Shown here piece after piece: positions 1-9,894 of a stretch of 64,000 nt of DNA. The position numbers were made by a program, and so were the translations under genes. The notes under the pieces were generated by a model. That model saw only the letters and a program-made list of their open reading frames with translations. It had not been told where the DNA came from and did no database searches. The first letter of the stretch is position 1. Each line of letters begins with the position of its first letter. Where the stretch lies: assembly GCA_016704895.1 (NCBI GenBank), contig JADIZG010000069.1, positions 124,001-188,000 on the forward strand. The letters run 5' to 3'. The DNA comes from Betaproteobacteria bacterium (GTDB taxonomy: Bacteria; Pseudomonadota; Gammaproteobacteria; Burkholderiales; Casimicrobiaceae).

Positions 1-1303
1 TGCGCTCGTGCGCCGCGTGCATGTCGACGAGCACCAGCCCCGCGCGGTTCTGCGCGAGCACGTAGACGCCGTGGAGCTGCGCGAGCGCGAAGCCGAGCGG
101 ATGGTCGTCGCCGGTGTCCGGCAGCGCCGGCACGCCGGGCCCGCGCTCGCCGAACAGGCGCGCGTAGAAGGGGGAGGGCTCGGTCGCGAGCGCGAGGGCG
201 TCCTGCGTCGCGACCGGCTGCGACCCGGCATCGTAGCGACCGCCGCCGAGCGGCGGCGTGCGCGCCGCGGCGATGCCGAGACGGTCGGCGGCGGACACCG
301 CGGGCGCCTCCGACGCGCTCGCGGCGAGCGCGCGCTCGACCGCGCTCCGCACGAACGGATGCAGCGCGCCGCCGTCGCGAAAGCGCACTTCGGTCTTCTG
401 CGGATGGACGTTGACGTCGACGCGACGCGGATCGATCGTGATCCACAGCGCATAGGACGGCTGGCGGTCGTGGTGCAGCACGTCGCGGTAGGCCTCGCGC
501 AGCGCGTGCGCGAGCATCCGGTCGCGGACGAAGCGGCCGTTCACGAACAGCATCTGCGCTCCGCCCCCTTTCGTCGCGTGCGCCGGCCGGATCGCGTAGC
601 CCGAGATCGCGACGCCCGCGGCCTCGGCGTCGACGGGCGCCGAGCCGCGGACGAAGGCCTCGCCCAGCAGCGCCTCGACGCGGGCCGCGCGCGCCCCTGC
701 GGCAGCAGCCGGTGGACGACCCGGCCGTTGTGCGTGCAGCGTGAACCCGACCTCCGGATGCGCGAGCGCGATGCGCGTGAACGTCTCGTCGCAGTGCGCC
801 CACTCGGTCTGGTCGGTCCGCAGGAACTTGCGGCGCGCGGGCGTGTTGAAGTAGAGCTCCTCGACCGTGATCGAGGTGCCCGCCGCGAGCGCCGCCGGCG
901 CGATCGGCGCGATCGTTCCGCCGTCGACCTCGATGCGCCACGCGTGCGGCCGCCCCGCCGCGCGCGAGGTGAGCGCGAGCCGCGACACCGCCGCGATCGA
1001 CGCCAGCGCCTCGCCGCGGAAGCCCAGCGTCGCGATCGCCTCGAGGTCGGCGGGCGAGCCGATCTTCGACGTCGCATGCCGCGCGACCGCGAGCGGCAGG
1101 TCCTCGCGGTCGATGCCCCCGCCGTCGTCCACGACGCGGATGCGCTTGATGCCGCCGCCGGCGAGGTCCACGTCGATGCGCGTCGCGCCCGCGTCGAGGC
1201 TGTTCTCGACCAGCTCCTTCAGCGCCGCCGCCGGCCGCTCGACGACCTCGCCCGCCGCGATCTGGTTGATGAGCAGGTCCGGCAGCGGACGGATCGCGCC
1301 CAT
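1..1303 (-). CDS. mutL: DNA mismatch repair protein MutL (N-terminal part, cut by window start)
   Basis: MutL is the ATPase that links mismatch recognition by MutS to strand removal. About 434 codons lie in the window, read from ATG at 1303, and the C-terminus lies beyond base 1. The GHKL ATPase motifs are clear: INQIAAGEVVERP near residue 15, an ELVENSLDAGA motif, DDGGGI, and ATSKI followed by TLGFRGEAL. The transducer domain carries VNVHPQKTEVRF near residue 310. The ATG overlaps the stop of the upstream amidotransferase gene by one base (TGATG), so the two are probably co-transcribed. Between about 690 and 736 the conserved reading (HNGRVVHRLL) sits in another frame while both flanks stay in the main frame. 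That implies two compensating single-base errors or changes. Confidence 0.95.
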   Translation of the reverse strand, partial: MGAIRPLPDLLINQIAAGEVVERPAAALKELVENSLDAGATRIDVDLAGGGIKRIRVVDDGGGIDREDLPLAVARHATSKIGSPADLEAIATLGFRGEALASIAAVSRLALTSRAAGRPHAWRIEVDGGTIAPIAPAALAAGTSITVEELYFNTPARRKFLRTDQTEWAHCDETFTRIALAHPEVGFTLHAQRPGRPPAAAAGARAARVEALLGEAFVRGSAPVDAEAAGVAISGYAIRPAHATKGGGAQMLFVNGRFVRDRMLAHALREAYRDVLHHDRQPSYALWITIDPRRVDVNVHPQKTEVRFRDGGALHPFVRSAVERALAASASEAPAVSAADRLGIAAARTPPLGGGRYDAGSQPVATQDALALATEPSPFYARLFGERGPGVPALPDTGDDHPLGFALAQLHGVYVLAQNRAGLVLVDMHAAHER

Positions 1304-2008
1304 CAGTGCGCCAGGCCGCGCGCCCAGCGCGCGTAGATGCCGTCCGCGAGGGCGTTGAGCGACGCCACGCGAGCGTCGAGGGCGCCCAGGATGTCGGCAC
1401 GGGACTGTCGCGCAGGCGTCGACACGGCGGGAAGCTCGTCGGGCGCCATGTCGCACCAGGCGGTCACCAGCTCGCGGGTCATCTCGACGTGGCACTGGAA
1501 GCCGATGTGGCGGTCGTCGAGCACGTAGGCCTGGTTCTCGTTGAAGGCGTTGGCCAGGACGCGCGAGGCGCCGGGCGGGATCGTGAACGCGTCGTAATGC
1601 CACTCGAACACGTTCATCGAGTCGCGTCCGCCGAACCACTCGCGCGCGGCGTCGCGGTCGGTCGCGTCGACGTCGATCCAGCCGATCTCGGTCACGGGCG
1701 CCTTCGTCACCGCGCCGCCCAGCGCACGCGAAAGGATCTGGCCGCCGAGGCAGTGGCCGATCACGGGCACGCGCGCGTCGACCGCGCGGCGCAGCAGCAC
1801 GGCGAGCGGATCGCGCCACGGCGTCTCGTCGTTCGCGCCCATCGGGCCGCCCATCATCCCGATGCCCGCGAAGGCAGCGGGGTCGGCGGGCACCGGCTCG
1901 CCCAGGTCGAGCGCGACGAGCCGGTAGGCGCCCGCACGCGGCGAGCCAGTCGCCGAAGCGGCCGGGCCCTTCGCTGCGCGAAAATCGGAAGACGGCGACG
2001 GGGCGCAT
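1303..2008 (-). CDS. Class I glutamine amidotransferase-like protein (frameshifted)
   Basis: About 234 residues once corrected. It resembles the GMP-synthase-like class I amidotransferases that hydrolyse glutamine and pass ammonia on, but its acceptor cannot be told from sequence. The nucleophile elbow GHCLGGQ carries the catalytic Cys, and FQCHVEM further on supplies the His and Glu of the triad. ATG at 2008 begins MRPVAVFRFSRSEGPG, which reads like the family N-terminus. One extra base near 1931-1940 then shifts the frame, and the continuation YRLVALDLGEPVPADP is in the neighbouring frame. An alternative start at 1893 would delete the first strand of the fold. It lies directly upstream of mutL with a one-base overlap. 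Confidence 0.75.
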
Positions 2009-2132
2009 GATCGTGCGACGAACGACGGGAAAGGGCGACCGTGCGGAACGGCGCCTCGACGGCTTGCCGCTACAATCGGACGTCTTCATTCTAGCAGCGG
2101 CACGCCCTCCCCGACGCGTCCGCGACCGCCCG
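2009..2132. promoter_or_regulatory. Divergent promoter region between amidotransferase and S9 peptidase
   Basis: The 124-base gap between divergent starts holds TACAAT at 2071-2076 on the + strand and TAGAAT on the - strand (complement of 2088-2093). Both are good -10-like hexamers at sensible distances from the two ATGs. I see no convincing -35 hexamer for either, so this rests on the -10 matches alone. Confidence 0.35.
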
Positions 2133-4117
2133 ATGCGCCCTCGCCTCCCCGTACGCCGATCCGGCCTCGCCCTCGCCGCCGCCCTCGCGCTCCTCGCCGG
2201 CTGCGCGCACGTGCAGGAGACCGTCGTTCCCAACGCCAACCTGAAGGTCGAGGGCATCCCGCCGATCCCCGCCGCGCTGGCCGCGAAGGTCGCGCCGTAC
2301 ACCGAGTTCCGGCCGAACGGGCTCGCGTCGTGGCACCCGGTGCGGCACGAGCTCGTCGTCGCGAAGCGCGCGCGGAACACGGCGCAGCTCTTCGACGTGC
2401 GCGCGCCGCTCGCCGACCCGGTGCAGCTCACCGACTTCGCCGAACCGGTGCGCGACGGCGGGTGGTGGCCGGCGAAGCCCGACGTCCTGGTGTTCGGTCG
2501 CGACGCAGGCGGCAACGAGCAGTCGCAGCTCTACCGGCTCGACCCCGGGGCGAAGGAGCCGGTGCTCCTCACCGACCCGGCGCGCACGCATCGGCCCCTT
2601 GCGTACAACCGCGCGCGCGACCGATTGCTCGTGGCGTCCACCGACGTCGACAAGGCCGGCGGACGCCGCGAGAACCCGACGCTCGACGTCACGCTCGTCG
2701 ATCCGCTCGACCCGGCAGGCGCGACGAAGATCGCGACGCTTCCGGGCACGGGTTGGGGCGACGTCAGCTTCTCGTTCGACGACCGGCGGCTCGCGATGAG
2801 CGAGTTCAGGTCGGTCACCGAGACCTACGTCTGGGTGATGGACCTCGCGACCGGCGAACGCCGGCGCGTGCTGCCGGCGCCGGGCGCCGATCCGACGCGA
2901 ACCGTCGCGTCGACCGAAGTCAACTTCTCGCGCGACGGCAAGGGACTGTTCCTCACGACCGACCGCGACGGCGAGTTCCAGCGCGCGAGCTACCTCGATC
3001 TCGCCACCGGCGTGCTCGAGGCCTTCGGACCGGCGAACTGGGACGTCGAGCAGCTCGCGCTCTCGCGCGACGGCCGCACGATCGCGATGGTCGTCAACGA
3101 GGCCGGCGTCGGCGTGCTGCGGCTCTTCGACGCCGACACGCGGACCGAACGGCCGCGACCGCAGGTTCCGATCGGCGCGGTGAGCGGCGTCCAGTGGCAC
3201 CCGACTCGACCGCGCTCGCGTTCAACCTCGACTCGTCGCAGAGCCCGGGGGACGTCTACGTGCTCGACGTCGCCGCCAACCGCGTCTCGCGCTGGACCGA
3301 GTCGAAGGTCGCGGGGCTGGACGCGTCGCGATTCGCCGTGCAGACGCCGATCGAATGGAAGAGCTTCGACGGCCGGACGATCACCGGCTTCATCGCACGG
3401 CCGCCCACCCGGTTCACCGGCAGGCGCCCGGTGATGATCCAGATCCACGGCGGGCCGGAGGGCCAGGCGCGGCCCGGCTTCATCGGCCGCTGGAACTACT
3501 ACGTGAACGAGCTGGGCGTCGCGATCATCGAGCCGAACGTGCGCGGCTCGACCGGTTACGGCAAGAGCTTCGTGTCGCTCGACAACGGGATGAAGCGGGA
3601 GGACTCGGTCCGCGACATCGGGGCGCTCCTCGACTGGATCGCGACGCAGCCCGACCTCGACCCGACGCGCGTCGTCGTCGCGGGCGGGAGCTACGGCGGC
3701 TACATGAGCCTCGCGGTCGCGACGACCTACTCCGACCGCATCGCCGGCGCGATCGACGTCGTCGGCATCGCGAACTTCGTGACGTTCCTCGAGCGCACCG
3801 AGACCTACCGGCGCGACCTCCGGCGCGTCGAGTACGGCGACGAGCGCGACCCGGCGATGCGCGCGTTCCTCGAACGCATCTCGCCGGTGAACAACGCGGC
3901 GAAGATCGGGAAGCCGCTGTTCGTCGCCCACGGGAAGAACGATCCCCGCGTCCCGTACACCGAGGCCGAGCAGATCGTCGAGATCGCGCGCCGCAACGGC
4001 ACGCCCGTCTGGTACCTGCTCGCCGCGAACGAGGGCCACGGCTTCGCGAAGAAGGAGAACGCGGACTTCTACTACTACGCGACGATCCGCTTCCTGCAGG
4101 AGACGGTGCTCAAGTAG
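2133..4117 (+). CDS. S9 family (prolyl oligopeptidase-type) serine peptidase, lipoprotein (frameshifted)
   Basis: Secreted peptidase of about 661 residues after correction. ATG at 2133 gives a lipoprotein signal ending LLAGC, so the mature protein is probably lipid-anchored. Residues to roughly 350 form a TolB/WD-like beta-propeller with repeated LSRDGRTIA-type strands. The C-terminal alpha/beta hydrolase domain has the nucleophile GGSYGGYM, Asp in HGKNDPRVP and His in NEGHGF, so the triad is complete. The frame breaks at 3201-3203, where one base is missing after WHP. The propeller is read in one frame and the hydrolase in another, with no gap in the family sequence. This most likely reflects a sequence error rather than two genes. 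The physiological substrate is unknown; the family acts on peptides. Confidence 0.85.
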
Positions 4118-4133
4118 CGCGACGCCGGCCGCG

Positions 4134-4892
4134 TCACATCTGCTTGAACAGGTGGGTGAACTGGCGCGAGATCGGCAGCTTGTCGGGCCGCGACTTGAAC
4201 AGCGCGAACTGGCGCTCGGCGTCCTCGCGCAGCACGCCCGCGAGCTGCGAGACGTTCACGATCGTGCTGCGATGGATCTGCCAGAAGCGGTCCGGATCGA
4301 GCTCGGCGACGAGGTCCTTGAGCGGCGTGCGGATCAGCGCCTCGGACTGCGCGAGCACGACGCGCGTGTACTTGGTGTCGGACTGGAAGTAGACGACGTC
4401 GTCGACCGGGATCAGCCTGATCTGCTTGCCGACGGCCGCCTTGATCCACCGGAGCCGCGCGGTCGACGGCGTCGCGTGCGCGCGGAGCGCGGCGACGATC
4501 TGCGTGAGGTCGGTGGGGACGGAAGCGAGCTTGGCCTTCACGCGCGCCACCGTCTGCGCGAGGCGGTCGGTCTCGACCGGCTTCAGCAGGTAGTCGACCG
4601 CCCCGGCGTCGAACGCCTGCAGCGCGTGCCGATCGTAGGCGGTGATGAACACCACGTGGCATTCGCTGCCGATCGCGGCCGCGACGTCGAGCCCGGTGCG
4701 GCCCGGCATGCGGATGTCGAGGAAGGCGACGCGCGGCTCGTGGACGTCGAACAGCGCGAGCGCCTCGTCGCCGTCCGCGGCCTCGGCCACGATCTCGAGC
4801 TCGGGCCAGGTCTCGGCGAGCCTCTCCTTCAGCCGCTCGCGCATCAGCGGCTCGTCCTCGGCGATCAGCGCGGTGGGTCGGGTGTCGTTCAT
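4134..4892 (-). CDS. LytR/AlgR family response regulator (REC-LytTR)
   Basis: A 252-residue DNA-binding response regulator. Residues 5-120 are a receiver domain: acidic pocket EDE near the start, phospho-acceptor D59 in AFLDIRMPG, and K104 in DYLLKPVE. The last 110 or so residues are a LytTR domain, with WIKAAVGKQIRLIPVDDVVYF and the RFWQIHRSTIVN stretch typical of the fold. The gene overlaps the upstream histidine kinase by four bases (ATGA), so the two are translationally coupled. The pair resembles LytS/LytR and AlgZ/AlgR systems. The target promoters cannot be deduced from this window. Confidence 0.92.
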   Translation of the reverse strand: MNDTRPTALIAEDEPLMRERLKERLAETWPELEIVAEAADGDEALALFDVHEPRVAFLDIRMPGRTGLDVAAAIGSECHVVFITAYDRHALQAFDAGAVDYLLKPVETDRLAQTVARVKAKLASVPTDLTQIVAALRAHATPSTARLRWIKAAVGKQIRLIPVDDVVYFQSDTKYTRVVLAQSEALIRTPLKDLVAELDPDRFWQIHRSTIVNVSQLAGVLREDAERQFALFKSRPDKLPISRQFTHLFKQM

Positions 4893-6082
4893 CGGGGGGC
4901 GGCCATGACGGGAACGAAGGGGACGGAGGGCGACGGCGCCTCGCGCGGCAGGACGATGCGGGCGCGGAATCCGCGCGGCGCGTTCTCCTCGAGCTCGAGC
5001 GCGGCGCGCTCGCCGTAGAGGAGCGCGAGCCGCTCGCGGATGTTCGCGATCCCGATGCCGGTGCCGGCGACCGGCGTGCCCTCGAGACCGGCGCCCGTGT
5101 CCGCGACCGAGACCTCGAGGCGGCCGCCGGCGTCGCGCGCCGTCACGTCGATGCGCCCGCCGGGCGGCCACGGCTCGATGCCGTGCTTGATCGCGTTCTC
5201 GACCAGCGTGATCAGCATCCCGGGCGGCAGCGGCACGTCGCCGAGCGCGGGCGGGACCGTCACCGCGAACTCGAGCCGGCGGCCGAGGCGCGTGCGCATG
5301 ATCGACAGGTACGCGCGTACGAGCTCGCCTTCCGCCGCGAGCGTCGTCCGCGACTCGCGCAGCGCCGGTGTCGCCGCGCGCAGGAAGACGATCAGGTCGC
5401 CGACGAGCCGCGCCGCGTCGGGCGCGCCCTTCTCGGCCAGCTGCCGCGCGCTCGCGAGCGTGTTGAACAGGAAGTGCGGCTCGACCTGCAGCTGCAGCAT
5501 CTTGAGCTGCGACTCGGCCAGCTGGCGCGACAGCTCGCTCTGGCGGGCCTCGGCGGCGAGGCGTGCGGTGAGCGCGGCGTACTCGCGGTTGCGCAGGTGC
5601 GCGATCAGCGCGACGACGAGCGCGTAGAGGAAACCGAACACGAGGCCCGCGGTGACGACGTGGCGGAACTTCGCGCTGTCGGCGAGCCAGCCGAGCGGGT
5701 CGACGCCCTGCACGAGCCCGGCGATCGCCGCGCCGACGAACGCGCCGGCGAGCGCGAGGAGCGGCCCCACGACGACGAAGCGGAAGATCTTGCCCTGGAA
5801 GCGCCGGTACCCGAACCAGGCCGACAGCCCGGCCCAGATCAGCATCAGCACGACGAGGTTGAACAGGATCGCCGCCTCGACGAACGTCATGTTCCACGGC
5901 AGGCGCGATGCGATCCACGCGAACGCCGTCGTCGCGCCGACGATGACGAAGAGCCAGCGCCAGCCGCCGGTCGCGTAGAACCATCGGTCGAAGGCGCGCA
6001 CGTCCTCGCGCTCGACCTCCGACAGCGTCGACAGCACGCGGTCGGCGAACGAGTCGTAGCGGTGCCTGAGGTCGATCGCCAT
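4889..6082 (-). CDS. LytS/AlgZ-type membrane sensor histidine kinase
   Basis: A 397-residue kinase of the His_kinase (LytS) family. The first 165 residues hold about four hydrophobic segments (near 43-60, 66-88, 101-123 and 142-162) and no recognisable extracytoplasmic sensor domain. A short coiled linker follows, then the phospho-acceptor motif QVEPHFLFNTLA with H203. The ATPase part has LVENAIKHGI (N box) and ADTGAGLEGTPVAGTGIGI (G boxes). ATG at 6082 is chosen because the membrane segments begin soon after it; longer upstream readings are low-complexity. It is paired with the downstream LytTR regulator through a four-base overlap. Its stimulus is unknown. Confidence 0.9.
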   Translation of the reverse strand: MAIDLRHRYDSFADRVLSTLSEVEREDVRAFDRWFYATGGWRWLFVIVGATTAFAWIASRLPWNMTFVEAAILFNLVVLMLIWAGLSAWFGYRRFQGKIFRFVVVGPLLALAGAFVGAAIAGLVQGVDPLGWLADSAKFRHVVTAGLVFGFLYALVVALIAHLRNREYAALTARLAAEARQSELSRQLAESQLKMLQLQVEPHFLFNTLASARQLAEKGAPDAARLVGDLIVFLRAATPALRESRTTLAAEGELVRAYLSIMRTRLGRRLEFAVTVPPALGDVPLPPGMLITLVENAIKHGIEPWPPGGRIDVTARDAGGRLEVSVADTGAGLEGTPVAGTGIGIANIRERLALLYGERAALELEENAPRGFRARIVLPREAPSPSVPFVPVMAAPR

Positions 6083-6261
6083 CGGCGGGGAGGGAAACCG
6101 GGGAAGGCCGGATTCTAGGCGCCCGGCGGGTCCGCGTCGCGTCCCGGCCGGACGGGATGCGTTCCGACCGGGACGGGAGACGATCCGCGGCGACCGGCGG
6201 CGGACGCGCCCGAGGCCCGCGCCGGCGCCGCGCGCAGCGGAGACGGTGAGACGGGCCGGGG

Positions 6262-7085
6262 TCAGACCGGGCCGCGCGCGATCCGGGCGTAGGCCGAGTG
6301 GTTGTGGATCGACTCGAAGTTCTCGGCCTCGACGACGAAGCCATCGAGGCGCGGGTCGTCGGCCAGGCGCGCGGCGACGCCGCGGACCAGGTCCTCGACG
6401 AAGACCGGGTTCTCGTACGCCTGCTCGGTCACGTACTTCTCGTCGGCGCGCTTCAGCAGGCCGTAGAGCTCGCAGGAGGCTTCTTCCTCGGCGACGCGGA
6501 TGATCTCGGTCAGGAACAGCGGCGCCGACGGCCGCACCGAGATCGTCACCAGCGAGCGCTGGTTGTGCGCGCCGTAGTCGGAGATCTCCTTCGAGCACGG
6601 GCACAGCGAGGTGACCGGCGCGGCGATGGTCAGCACCTGCGCGTAATCGCCGGCCAGCAGCTCGCCGGCGATGCGCACCTGGTAATCGAGCAGGCTCGCC
6701 ACGCCCGAGACCGGCGCCGTCTTGCGGATGAAGAACGGGAAGGCGATTTCCATCCGGCCGCCGGGGGCTTCGAGCCGCAGGATCAGCTCGTCCAGCAGCG
6801 CGCGAAAATTGGCGACCGTCAGCGGCGGCGCGCCGGGCGCGGTGCGCGCCTCGAGCAGCGCGACCAGGCGCGACATGTGCGTGCCCTTCTGGTCGCCCGG
6901 CAGCGCGACGGTGACGTCGCAGTCGGCGATCGTCGATTGCGCGGGCGCGTCCTGGTCGGCGAACAGCGAGCGGATACCGCAGGCCCTGGATGCCGACCTG
7001 GTCGATGGCGAGCTGGCGCTCGTCGCTGCCCATCTGGGCGTCGGGAATCGGCATCAGGCGTGCAGGGGTTGTCAGGGCGGTTCAT
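6262..7085 (-). CDS. folE2: GTP cyclohydrolase FolE2 (frameshifted)
   Basis: Converts GTP to 7,8-dihydroneopterin triphosphate, the first step of folate synthesis. FolE2 is the GTP cyclohydrolase type unrelated in sequence to FolE. The main block from MSRLVALLEA to the stop is intact and carries SLCPCSKEISDYGAHNQR and ESIHNHSAYARI, with the conserved Cys, His and Glu residues. The N-terminal 80 residues are split over frames. MPIPDAQMGSDERQLAID is read from 7054, then a one-base change at about 6973-6986 moves to ADQDAPAQSTIADCDV. ATG at 7085 plus another one-base slip near 7078 would give a family-like MN-x-LTTPARLMPIPD start. It sits just downstream of dxs in the usual betaproteobacterial order. 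Confidence 0.85.
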
Positions 7086-7114
7086 CGGCATACCTTAGCG
7101 GAAGGCTTACCCTA

Positions 7115-9007
7115 TCACGCCGGCGGGCTTGACGCGCGACTCGCCGGCGCGCGCGGGCCGAAGCGGGCGAGCACCGCCGCGACGATGCCGCGCGCGTCCA
7201 GGCCGCAGTCGGCGAGCAGCTGCTCGGGATCGCCGTGGTCGAGGAAGCGGTCGGGCAAGCCCAGGTGCAGGATCGGGACGGCGATGCCGGCCGCGGCCAG
7301 CGCCTCGGCGACCGCGCTGCCGGCGCCGCCCATCACCACGTTTTCTTCGATCGTCACCAGCGCCTCGTGCTCGCGCGCGAGACGGACGATGAGCTCGGCG
7401 TCGATCGGCTTGACGAAGCGCATGTTGACCACCGTGGCGTCGAGCTCCTCGCCGGCCGCGAGCGCGTGCGGGACGACGCTGCCGAAGGCGAGCAGCGCCT
7501 GCCGCTGGCTGCGGCGCCGGGTCTCGCGGCGGACCTCGCCCTGGCCGACCGGCAGCGCGGTCATCGCCGCCTGCACCGGCACGCCGGGGCCGCCGCCGCG
7601 CGGATAGCGGACCGCCGACGGGGTGTCCAGCGTGTACGCGGTGTAGAGCATCTGCCGGCACTCGTTCTCGTCGGACGGCGCCATCACCGTGGTGTTGGGC
7701 AGGCAGCGCAGGTACGACAGGTCGAAGGCGCCGATGTGCGTCGCGCCGTCGGCGCCGACGATGCCGGCCCGGTCGATGGCGAACACCACCGGCAGGTTCT
7801 GCAGCGCGACGTCGTGGATCAGCTGGTCGTACGCGCGCTGCAGGAACGTCGAGTAGATCGCGACCACCGGCTTCATGCCCTCGCAGGCGAGCCCGGCGGC
7901 GAAGGTCACCGCGTGCTGCTCGGCGATGCCGACGTCGAAGTAGCGCTCCGGGTAGGTTTGCGAAAAGCGGACCAGCCCCGAGCCCTCGCGCATCGCCGGC
8001 GTGATGCCGACCAGCCGCGTGTCGGCGAGCGCCATGTCGCACAGCCAGTCGCCGAAGATCTGCGTGTAGGTCGGCTTCCCCGCCGCTTTGGCGACGATGC
8101 CGACGCCGGGATCGAAGCGCGGGACGCCGTGGTATAGGATTGGATCGTCTTCGGCGCGAGCGTAGCCGCGCCCCTTGCGGGTGACGACGTGCAGCAGCTG
8201 CGGTCCCTTGAGCTCGCGCAGGTTGGCGAGCGTGGCCACCAGCACGTCGACGTCGTGGCCGTCGATCGGGCCGATGTAGTTGAAGCCGAACTCCTCGAAC
8301 AGCGTGCCCGGCAGCACCATGCCCTTGAAGTGCTCCTCGGCGCGCTTGGCGAGCTCCTTCACCGGCGGCAGCTTGGCCAGCACTTCCTTGCCGCCGCTGC
8401 GCACCGAGTTGTAGAGGCGCGAGGTGAGGAGCTTGGCGAGGTAGCCGTTCAGCGCGCCGACCGGCTCGGAGATCGACATCTCGTTGTCGTTCAGGATCAC
8501 CAGCAGATCGGCGCCGGCGGTGCCCGCGTTGTTGAGACCCTCGAACGCCATGCCGGCGCTCATCGCGCCGTCGCCGATCACGGCGATCACCTTCCGGCCC
8601 TCGCCCTGTCGCTTCGCCGCCACCGCCATGCCGAGCGCGGCGGAGATCGACGTCGACGAGTGCGCGGTGCCGAACGTGTCGTAGACGCTCTCCGACCGCC
8701 GCGGGAACCCCGACGGCCCGCCGGCCATCCGCAGCCGCTGCATGTCGTTGCGGCGGCCGGTGAGGATCTTGTGCGCGTAGGTCTGGTGGCCGACGTCCCA
8801 GACGATGCGATCGCGGGGCGTGTCGTAGACGTAGTGCAGCGCGATGGTGAGCTCGATGGTGCCGAGGTTCGACGACAGGTGGCCGCCGGTCTGCGCGACG
8901 GAGCCGAGGACGAACGCGCGCAGCTCGCGTGCGAGCTGCGGCAGCGCGCTGCGCTCGAGCTTGCGCAACGCCGCCGGGTCGTCGATCTGTTCGAGCAGTG
9001 AACCCAT
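7115..9007 (-). CDS. dxs: 1-deoxy-D-xylulose-5-phosphate synthase
   Basis: Thiamine-diphosphate enzyme joining pyruvate and glyceraldehyde 3-phosphate, the entry step of the MEP isoprenoid pathway. The 630 residues match the family's usual length. Visible motifs are DVGHQTYAHKILTGR near residue 80, the ThDP/Mg motif GDGAMSAGMAFEGLNNAG, and the catalytic Glu in DVGIAEQHAVTFAAG, followed by a transketolase C-terminal domain. ATG at 9007 overlaps the ispA stop by one base. With ispA and xseB upstream it forms a tight minus-strand operon, so DXP synthesis and prenyl chain elongation are co-expressed. The reading frame is intact throughout. Confidence 0.97.
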   Translation of the reverse strand: MGSLLEQIDDPAALRKLERSALPQLARELRAFVLGSVAQTGGHLSSNLGTIELTIALHYVYDTPRDRIVWDVGHQTYAHKILTGRRNDMQRLRMAGGPSGFPRRSESVYDTFGTAHSSTSISAALGMAVAAKRQGEGRKVIAVIGDGAMSAGMAFEGLNNAGTAGADLLVILNDNEMSISEPVGALNGYLAKLLTSRLYNSVRSGGKEVLAKLPPVKELAKRAEEHFKGMVLPGTLFEEFGFNYIGPIDGHDVDVLVATLANLRELKGPQLLHVVTRKGRGYARAEDDPILYHGVPRFDPGVGIVAKAAGKPTYTQIFGDWLCDMALADTRLVGITPAMREGSGLVRFSQTYPERYFDVGIAEQHAVTFAAGLACEGMKPVVAIYSTFLQRAYDQLIHDVALQNLPVVFAIDRAGIVGADGATHIGAFDLSYLRCLPNTTVMAPSDENECRQMLYTAYTLDTPSAVRYPRGGGPGVPVQAAMTALPVGQGEVRRETRRRSQRQALLAFGSVVPHALAAGEELDATVVNMRFVKPIDAELIVRLAREHEALVTIEENVVMGGAGSAVAEALAAAGIAVPILHLGLPDRFLDHGDPEQLLADCGLDARGIVAAVLARFGPRAPASRASSPPA

Positions 9008-9894
9008 CAATGCCTCCGCAGCACGATCCAGTCGGCGAGCTCGGCGAGGCGCCGCCCGCGACCGCCAAAACCCGCGAGCGCCGCGTGGGCTTCGACCCGC
9101 AGGCTCTCGGCGCGTTCCTTGGCCGCCGCGAGCCCGAGCAGCGACACGAACGTCGGCTTGCCCTGAGCGGCGTCCTTGCCGGCGGTCTTGCCCAGCGACG
9201 CCGCCGATCCCTCGACGTCGAGCACGTCGTCGATCACCTGGAACGCGAGCCCCGCCGCTGCGGCGTAGGCCTGCAGCGCCTGCTGCTCGCCCGCGGCCAG
9301 CGGCGCACCGCAGGCCGCGCCGAGGCTGACCGCGGCTCGGATCAGCGCCCCGGTCTTCATCCGGTGCATCGTCTCCAGCGCCGGCAGGTCGAGCGACGCG
9401 CCGACGGCGTCGAGATCGATCGCCTGCCCGCCGGCCATGCCCTCGGCGCCCGCGGCGGCGGCCAGCACCGCCACGGCGGCGCCGACGTCGCGCAGGGCGC
9501 CCCGGGCGAGGGTCTCGAACGCCAGCGCCTGCAGTGTGTCCCCGGCCAGCAGCGCGGTGGCTTCGCCGAATGCCACGTGGCAGGTCGGCTTGCCCCGGCG
9601 CAGCGAATCGTCGTCCATGCACGGCAGATCATCGTGCACCAGCGAGTAGGCGTGGATCAGCTCGACCGCGGCGCCGGCGGCATCGACGACGTCCGGCGCG
9701 GCGCCGGCGAGTTCGCCGGCCGCGTAGGCGAGCAGCGGCCGCACCCGCTTGCCGCCGCCCAGCACCGCGTAGCGCATCGCCCGGTGCAGGGCCAGCGGCG
9801 GCGCGGTGTCCGGCGGCAGCGCCCGTTCGAGCACGCCCTCGATCCGGCGCTGGCGCTCGCTGGACCAGACCGCCCAGGCAAGGTCAGGGTTCAT
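9007..9894 (-). CDS. ispA: (2E,6E)-farnesyl diphosphate synthase
   Basis: Short-chain trans-prenyltransferase, 295 residues, condensing IPP with DMAPP and then GPP to farnesyl diphosphate. The first aspartate-rich motif is DDLPCMDDD (residues 88-96) and the second is DDVLD starting at residue 222. GGGKRVRP near residue 47 binds the diphosphate. The insertion in the first Asp-rich motif (DDxxxxD form) is the bacterial FPP-synthase pattern. It overlaps xseB by 11 bases upstream and dxs by one base downstream. GGPP synthase activity cannot be excluded by sequence alone. Confidence 0.95.
   Translation of the reverse strand: MNPDLAWAVWSSERQRRIEGVLERALPPDTAPPLALHRAMRYAVLGGGKRVRPLLAYAAGELAGAAPDVVDAAGAAVELIHAYSLVHDDLPCMDDDSLRRGKPTCHVAFGEATALLAGDTLQALAFETLARGALRDVGAAVAVLAAAAGAEGMAGGQAIDLDAVGASLDLPALETMHRMKTGALIRAAVSLGAACGAPLAAGEQQALQAYAAAAGLAFQVIDDVLDVEGSAASLGKTAGKDAAQGKPTFVSLLGLAAAKERAESLRVEAHAALAGFGGRGRRLAELADWIVLRRH

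Noticed and set aside
8..1336. A 442-codon + strand open frame opposite mutL
   Set aside because: Low-complexity Arg-rich translation. The mutL frame on the minus strand has all GHKL motifs.
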